A DNA stretch of 64,000 bases from Haematobia irritans (taxonomy: Eukaryota; Arthropoda; Insecta; Diptera; Muscidae), in assembly GCF_050003625.1 (NCBI RefSeq), contig NC_134397.1, positions 94,901,562 to 94,965,561 of the forward strand, in the 5' to 3' direction. Position numbers and translations under genes: made by a program. The notes below the pieces were generated by a model. It worked only from the letters and a program-made list of their open reading frames with translations. It was not told the origin of the DNA and did not search any database. Shown here one piece after another: positions 57,282 to 64,000 of the stretch (positions are counted from its first letter, which is position 1; each line of letters starts with the position of its first letter).

Positions 57282-60200
57282 GTTTATATGATTGAAAAGG
57301 CGTAGTAATATTCACGGAAACACTCACTCACCTGCTGGTGTTGAAATATAATTGAAAAAGGTAATCCAAATTGAGGGGCGTAATTTTTCTAGATTTTTTT
57401 AAGAACGGCCGACGAAAATTCAATTTAAGAAATCCCAGTTAATCCAGCAACTGAGAGATTTTTATGTAAGAAATTAAGGTTTCTTTTGTAGTAGTTCTTT
57501 TTTCTATTTAGTTGGCCAATTTTAAAGAAATTTTGAAGACGGCAATGGAGTATTGATTTTTTTATTTTTGTTTCTTAATTTGTTGAACTTGCTTTCGAGG
57601 GCCAGTTGAGTGTTGTATATTTTTACAAAATTTCGACGATGTCCCGATCACAGAAATAAAAACAACTCCTCTGAACGTTTACACCATCACATTGTACTTT
57701 AATCGGCACATTTTCACTTGAATGTTAAGAATGCTTGCATTTTCAAAATTTTTCATTTGCTTCGTTGATCCTTGCGAAGAGGGAGTAGGATGGGGCCGAA
57801 ATTTGATCTGGGCTCAGCAGATGTACAGAAACGTAATTGATCTGGTGGTATCACTAATAATTATGATGTATTATTTCTAAATGTTTAATTAAGTATTTTT
57901 GTAGAAATGTAGGTGAGTGTGTATACATGTGTGTTGTAAGTATTTTAGATTTAGGTACTTTTAAGGCACTTGCAGATTTTTGTTTTATTTTTTTTGTTTT
58001 TTATTTTATTATATTGCTAACTAAAAGAAAATATGACACAATTTTTTTTTAATATGGGTGATTAATTGTTACTAAATATTTCTCTGGGTGTGGAACATTT
58101 TTTGTGCAATTAGTTGAATTTTATTTCCTATTTAATTGGCATTAGAGAACATTATTTATAAACAATAACAGCAATTTATTCATTATTCATATTTCGCAAT
58201 TGAAATTTCTTTCAACAATTTTGAAATTTTAACCATTTATCATTGCATAAATTTTTTATTTTGATTTTGCGTTGTGATTTGTTTTTATTATATTTTTTGT
58301 TTTGTTGTTGTTTATTTTTTGCTTTTGATTTTCTATAGGTTTGTTGCGAATTTTTACCAAATTTCCGAATTATATTTTTTATGTTAAGCGTTATATTACA
58401 AATATGTAACTAATGCTTTTATGATCAACTTAGTGTTGCGAACCACCGACGCCAACTACTACAAATTCGCTAAAGTGTGTTTGAGAGAAGTGCGCCGACG
58501 AGAGTATCGACGCCTTACTCAGCTAACTGCGCGATCGTTTTCGCCTATCGCTATTGTTTTTGTTGCTGTTGGCGGTGGTGGTTTGCGATACGATGGGTCT
58601 GCCTCAATAAGAAAAATTGTACGAATTTCCTATTTAAAAAAATGTACAACATATGGTATTACATAGATATGCGAATATGCATACGCACACAAATGAGCAA
58701 TATATTTGCACGATTTAATGTGTATGGAGAGAAGTGTGTGATACAGATTCGCATGCCATGTGGTTAGCCGATTGTGTGTGTATGTGGGGATACAACACAT
58801 TCCCACATATAAGAGATACCCTAACAAGAGCCACTTAAGATTGCTATTTGTCAGTATGTTTCGTATTTTTGCGAATAGAAGACGATCATCATCATTGTAC
58901 GAATATATAGCACACACATGCATACATTGTGGAAGCAAAGGCAACTGATGAAAGAGAAAACCCCGAAGTAATAAAAAAAAACATTTTATTGATAAAAGCA
59001 CAATAGCAAACGGAGCCAAGAGAATGTCTTATTCATAGGTACACACAATCACACGACCCCTACATAGTGGTGTGCATGTAAGTTTGCAAAGAGAATAGTG
59101 AGCAATTCAGGAGTAACGTCGCAACGGTACGACCTATCAAGTGACTAAAGCCCGAGCAACGAAGCAAATTGCCAAAAACCTTGATAACGATCACCATCGA
59201 AATGTACAACTACACACTGCTCGCAGCCACTACGTATAACAAACGACAGTGCGAGCGCGTATACATGGTTGCTTTTTTGGCGAGCTTAATTTCATTTTGC
59301 GGAGAGTGGGACTCATGTACTAAGAATTGGCGTTAATGATAACATCATTCCATAGTTTACGACAACGGTGACGACGCCAACGTCAAAGAGATTCCCGATA
59401 TACTGCGACCACTATTTATGTTCTGGTGGCTGATGTTAAAAGACAATAATGATGTTGACGAGTGTGCGACGCACATACAAAGCTCACTATCTATCTGCCG
59501 AAATAAACCAGCGAAATGAGCAAATTCTTCAAACATCATTGTTTTGATGCTCTCAAATACAAACAAACGATAGCTGACACTCAGTCAACTTCGAATATGC
59601 TGAGAGTAAACGAGAATTTGCAATTTGTTTGGTGGCTCTCAAATCCAATCTTCATGATCGTAAACATTCAGCGTTGGCCTCGTCGTAGCGTTGCGCCCCG
59701 TTCGTTCGTACACACGCACACACTCAAAAACACATGTGTTTGATAATTTGGTAAACCGCATTAAAGCCAATCTCACAAACTACATTCAAACATGCTTAGA
59801 ATGCGTTAAGATGACGTTCGCTGTTTAAATGTCTAAAGCCAAGATCATGGCATACTTTATGAGCATTCTTGAATTTGGAATAACAAAATTATGTAGCGAT
59901 TCACTTCCGGTTGCATAGAGGACGTTTCAGTCTAATGCTTCCATAGGTAGTGAAGGACTGATGGTCTTCACAATCTTCCGCTTTTCGCATTATGCTAATC
60001 AAAGACTTGTTATAATTAAGTTGCAACATTGCCAACGCCATTTCCAGGAGTAAAACACCCTATAAACCCATGTGTAATGGGGGCAAACTATGCAATAAAC
60101 ATAATGATGATATGTAAATTCAACTGTCCAATCTCCAATATCTTTGAAAAATTATTTTCAATTTAAAAAGTTTTTGCTAATATATTGAATTCTATTGTAG

Positions 60201-61760
60201 AGGATATTGTCTGATGAGAATACGATTTTCTCAATAATTTCTCAAACTGAATTCTAAGTCAATTCTTTCAAAGAATTTTTGAAAGCGTGTTGAATATAAG
60301 GTTTGGTAGTCATCATTGTTTGATTTTCTTTTAGTATGGGGCAACCCTTTTTTGCTATAGATATATAGACAGTTGGATGTATTTGTAGTACATTAACACA
60401 AAAGGTAGTATTTAAGTGTTCTCAACATATGGAGAAACCACAGACTAGTTATAGAGGCGAAAACCTTAATGTTTTATCGACCTAATCTGGTCACTATTTT
60501 TCTATTTCTGATCACATTTCTCAGACATTCGAAATTACGTAAGTGCTATTTTGGCTTCGAGAAGAAAGACGTCTCCTACTATGGAACTAAAATTAGTATC
60601 AAAGATCATTCTATACGATAATATAAATTCACCACGTATCACGATGCCACAATGGCCTAGTTGTCCCTAGTCAAATTAAAGAGCATTTTTTGGATAAAAT
60701 TTTAATTTTTGTAATGGGACTAGATTAAAGTCCACCTATGCTAAATTATCAGAATTCCCAGCTTCGCTTTTAGACCTTCAGAAGTCCCACGTGTAAATTT
60801 GGTTTTCAATTATGGGAGAATTTTCCACAAAATGTTAGAAATAGTGTTTATATATCGCTTTATGAAAATAAGGAATGCTGCTTTGTCACCGACTTTCAAA
60901 TACTTTCTCCAAAATACCTACGAAATGTATAGTTCTACTGAGAAAAGAATTTTTAGACAAGCAAAGTTTTCTTTTGACGCATAAATATTTTCTTTAAAGA
61001 CAAACAAAAATATCAGGGGAAATCGTTACTACGTTTACAATAAACCCAGGTTTATTTGCTCTTAAAGAAAATTGGGGAATATCGGTTGTCTAAAATTTAG
61101 TTCAGGGGGAATGTCTTTATTTTTCTTTGGGAGTACTATTTTTACTTCCATATCTATGCCATTTCAGTTGACTTAACCGCCGATTTTCAAGGGAAAGTCT
61201 CCCACAAGTCTCTCACCTAACCTAAACAACAAATTATTGAATGAAAATCAAAATTTTTGCAAATTATTTGAAGAAATGCGTTGCTAATTTAACGACTAAA
61301 ATTACTTTGTGCTTAAATAACTATTTCATCCAGTACAGCACAAAGGGGATCTTAAGAAGAAATAAGCTTTGTTTTATCGACGTCCAACAATAGGAATATC
61401 TCAGACACCAGAAACATCCCCTTGCACAGTGGGACCAAAATCGAAATGACCATTGACAATTATAGAACGCCCACCATATGCATGCTGGGTGCTCTCGAGA
61501 CGGTTTCATATCTCGCTGTCGTCATTCATATTCTGTATTCGGTACAGTTCTCTCGTTTTAGTAACTCGTAAAATTTATTGGTGCCCAATTTATATTTTGT
61601 TCGAAATTACACCCAAGCAAACAGATCAACAACGAAACAAACGCACACACACACACATAGTATATGCTATATGTATGAGCGCGCGAAAACACGAAAAGCA
61701 CAAAACTTTAAAATGGGCGAAGCAAACCCATCAGTAGGCAAAAAAAACTTGCAAATTTTG
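57282..61760. other. Repeat-poor region, no gene recognised
   Basis: 58.4-59.8 kb is GC-richer and free of the window's repeat families. It has overlapping frames on both strands (for example 58421-58767 plus, 58630-59019 minus), none with a recognisable domain. 60925-61135 shows weak similarity to the small MITE at 47934. A CA microsatellite lies near 61645-61657. Confidence 0.4.
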
Positions 61761-61767
61761 TTGTATT

Positions 61768-62320
61768 TTATTTTGTTTTATTAATTCGTTCAAAATGTGT
61801 TTTTTTGTGTGCTCTTTTTGTCATTGTTGTTGTTGTCGTTTTAGTATTTGGCAAATGTGGATGTTTGAAGGTCAGCTTTACGACCCATAAGCGCATATTT
61901 TTGGTGTTCATTTCGGTTGCTTTGGTTTTGTTTTTGCACTGTTTTTTGCGCTCGTTAGTTTCGTTGTTAGTGTAATTTTCGACGTTTTCAATTTTTATTT
62001 TTGGCATTTTCGGTATGGCCGTTGCTGTCTCGGACTTCGCTGCCTCGGCAGGCGTCGCCGTTGACGAAATTAGTTATAATTTTGCTATTTGTGCCATTTC
62101 GTCGCATTGGCTGGCTGTCTGTCGTACCGGTCGACTAGTCAGTAAACGAGTGACAGGGCTTCGGGGTTGATATTTTTCTTATTGTATTGTGGCGGGGGAG
62201 CAGGTAGTTAAATTCGACGCGTCGTTTTACATGTGGCGTTCGATCGCATAAACAAGATGTGTATATGATTGAAGGAGCAGCACGGGGGGACAGATGAACC
62301 AACCTATCTACCTACTACTT
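61768..62320 (-). promoter_or_regulatory. Candidate minus-strand promoter and 5' exon
   Basis: Read on the minus strand, 62320-62080 is GC-richer than most of the window. From about 62070 a frame stays open for about 100 codons, including an Ala/Thr/Pro-rich stretch (T-P-A-E-A-A-K-S-E-T-A-T-A). The first ATG at 62007 has a fly-like context (cgaaaATGcc). The A-rich, T-poor strand with caaaaacaaaaccaaagcaa resembles a fly 5' UTR. A possible donor GTAAAG lies near 61885. No known protein was recognised; it may be untranslated leader only. Confidence 0.28.
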
Positions 62321-62439
62321 TCCTTCGAAAAATAAACTCGACTATACCCTCATCACTTTGGTAGATCTGAATCTGAGTCGGTCTGTAGGTCGAAATGAAT
62401 TGATACAAACAGACACATATACCTATACAAATGCAATTT

Positions 62440-62900
62440 TGAGCGTGTGTGTGTGTGTATGTGCACATGTTTAGGGCTCTTCACTTTACACACTTGTGCA
62501 AATTTAATTTGTCGCCGTTGCCTCTTTTCGTTTCGTTTGTTGCTGGTGGTGATGTGATGTTGTTTCTATTGATAAAGGTTGCATACCCAACACCACCCTC
62601 TCCCCAGCACTATCCCGTAACCCCACAAACTAAACCAGCACTTCCATGTTCTTCTGTTCAATGTATACATTTTGGCTATTTTGTTGTTGTAAATAGTTCT
62701 AGTTGGGTCTTTTTCAGTTTGAGTGCAATGGTTGTGTGTATGTACTTGCTTTTGTAAGTAAAAATTATGAATTTTTGTCAAACTATTAATATTTTTCTGT
62801 GGGGCACAAAAGCAATATTTGCCAAAATTAAAAAAATAAAAGGAGGAATAGATATGACAACAAGATCAGCAAAATACGTAATAAATGTTTTACATAATAT
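62440..62900. other. GT microsatellite and repeat-poor DNA
   Basis: A GT run lies at 62445-62459. The 102-codon plus frame (62449-62757) starts in the microsatellite (V-C-V-Y-V-H) and has no known domain. Confidence 0.5.
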
Positions 62901-62956
62901 CTCTTAGAAGGGATTTCTAACACTGAAAAAGTGAACACACACAATGAAGACTTCTA

Positions 62957-63343
62957 CCCGGACGAAAAAGACTGTTTTTCATATGTTTGGGTGTAAAAAT
63001 TATATGTTTGGAACTCCATTTTTTAACACAATATTTTTAAGTGCAAGCACATCATGTTCATAAACTAGCATAGCATTTTTGGGACACATATGTTAGAACA
63101 TATTATGTTTGGGACATAAAAAGTTTGTAAATATAATATGCTTAGATGCAAACATATACTAATTTAGAAATAGCCTATAAACATATATGTATTTAGAAAG
63201 AGAGACCGAGAGAGTATGCTGCAAGTAAAATAATGGAAATAACCAATTGGCGCCTTAAAAATATATCCACACAAAGAAGATTTCATTAATTTTTTTTTCT
63301 ACCAGTGTATGCCCTAAGGTGAAACATAATATGTTTGAGGGTG
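62957..63343 (+). mobile_element. ATATGTTTGG-family MITE, TA-flanked copy
   Basis: It starts CCCGGACGAAAAAGACTG and ends ATGTTTGAGGGTG, with TA at 62955-62956 and 63344-63345. It shares tttttcatatgtttggg, atatgtttggaactcc and aaacatatatgta with 35147-35658. Confidence 0.68.
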
Positions 63344-63524
63344 TATATATTGCGAAGACTAAAGGTGTGAAATATATAACTATATGATGCAAAAATTACT
63401 GAAATAATTTATTAACTACGATTTATAGAATTTTAAAATGGAAATTTAGTACTCTTGGATTTAAGGGTTAATGCAGTAGTGTTGATAAAGTTTACACTAT
63501 TGTACCTTTTTGGACACTATTTGT

Positions 63525-63665
63525 GTACCATAAGCACACAATGTTAAGGACAATGTTCTTAACAAAAAAAAACATAATCGTTTTTGCTTTTCATTAAATT
63601 TAGGACACGGATCTGTTAAAGTCATATGTAATCGAAGCGAGGTAAATTTGTTGAAAGCAATAATA
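63525..63665 (+). mobile_element. MITE family M3 internal fragment
   Basis: It contains gttaaggacaatgttctt, cattaaatttaggacac and gttaaagtcatatgtaatcg, in M3 order. It is adjacent to the next, inverted M3 copy. Confidence 0.5.
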
Positions 63666-63678
63666 CTTATATTAACTA

Positions 63679-64000
63679 CACTCAAAAAAAATTACTTAAA
63701 TCCAAAGAATTTGACCTTCCTTTAAGGATTTTGGTATTGATTCCGAGCCACCGCATCGGTTTCTTTAAAATAAGGACATTTTTTTGCGACCTATCTGGCT
63801 TTAAATCTAGGATCTATAAAATTAAAATAAGGATACAGATCTCATATATCGAATTTTCATTCTATTTTTCCGGTATATTAACAAAGCTATTCACGTACAA
63901 ACAAATGTCCGTTTAAAAATCCAAATTATAACGTATACTTCGAAGTACAAAATAGTTTCTTAATTAAAAAAAAAGATGCGAAATCCTCAAAATAAGTCTT
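63679..64000 (-). mobile_element. MITE family M3, reverse copy running off the window
   Basis: It starts CACTCAAAAAAAATTACTT and continues with reverse-strand M3 sequence (caaagaatttgaccttcc, ctatctggctttaaatcta). At the edge it reads cctcaaaataagtctt, i.e. the same point where the LINE tail entered the copy at 51824. Here the site is empty. Confidence 0.8.

Overview
This window looks like intergenic or intronic DNA from a large, repeat-rich fly genome. It is strongly AT-rich and full of A/T runs and CA/GT microsatellites, and I could not recognise a single intact host gene. The transposon types, the multi-copy 'gggagctatatctaaatctgaaccga' type repeats and the tRNA-derived SINEs suggest a higher (calyptrate, muscid-like) dipteran. 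That placement is inference from repeat style, not from a marker gene. Nearly all long open frames are chance frames or are created by tandem repeats.

Mobile elements dominate. (1) An unclassified interspersed family has a 5' end 'acaagta...gggccga...taccc' and a 3' hairpin ending 'gggtataaa'. It is present at 1-848, 3942-4001, 6820-10950, 23151-25257, 25990-26707 and 54691-56398. (2) Several TA-flanked short inverted-repeat elements (MITEs) occur, with ends CACAG/CACCG/CACGC followed by an A-run. (3) A second group has ends CACTG/CACTC followed by an A-run, flanked by 2-bp CA or TG repeats. (4) hAT-type elements lie at 23347, 32555, 37881 and 49991; three have clear or near-clear 8-bp target duplications. 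(5) A PIF/Harbinger remnant is nested inside one hAT. (6) There are Tc1/mariner remnants: a broken mariner transposase, a Tc1-like element with about 28-bp ends, and an N-terminal transposase fragment. (7) There are two LINE C-terminal remnants, one solo LTR and tRNA-derived SINEs.

Nesting can be read directly. An ancient family-1 element (6820-10950) carries a MITE and a 'tcaattaa' element, and the latter carries a SINE. A mariner gene is cut by a MITE, a MITE holds a LINE tail with its target duplication, and a hAT holds a Harbinger and has a duplicated 3' end. A 1,706-bp tandem duplication (46571-48276 / 48277-49982) looks identical by eye, and a hAT MITE sits at its outer edge.

The parts with fewest repeats are about 28.4-29.7 kb, 39.0-41.4 kb, 58.4-59.8 kb and 61.3-62.9 kb. 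They hold the only hints of host transcription: splice-site-bounded short stretches near 28.5 and 29.35 kb, and a GC-richer minus-strand 5'-exon-like segment at 61.77-62.32 kb. These are weak and need transcript data. I see no convincing new molecular system. The most unusual items are the tRNA-head-carrying MITE, the CGTGAGTCACG-packed hAT and the hairpin-ended family.
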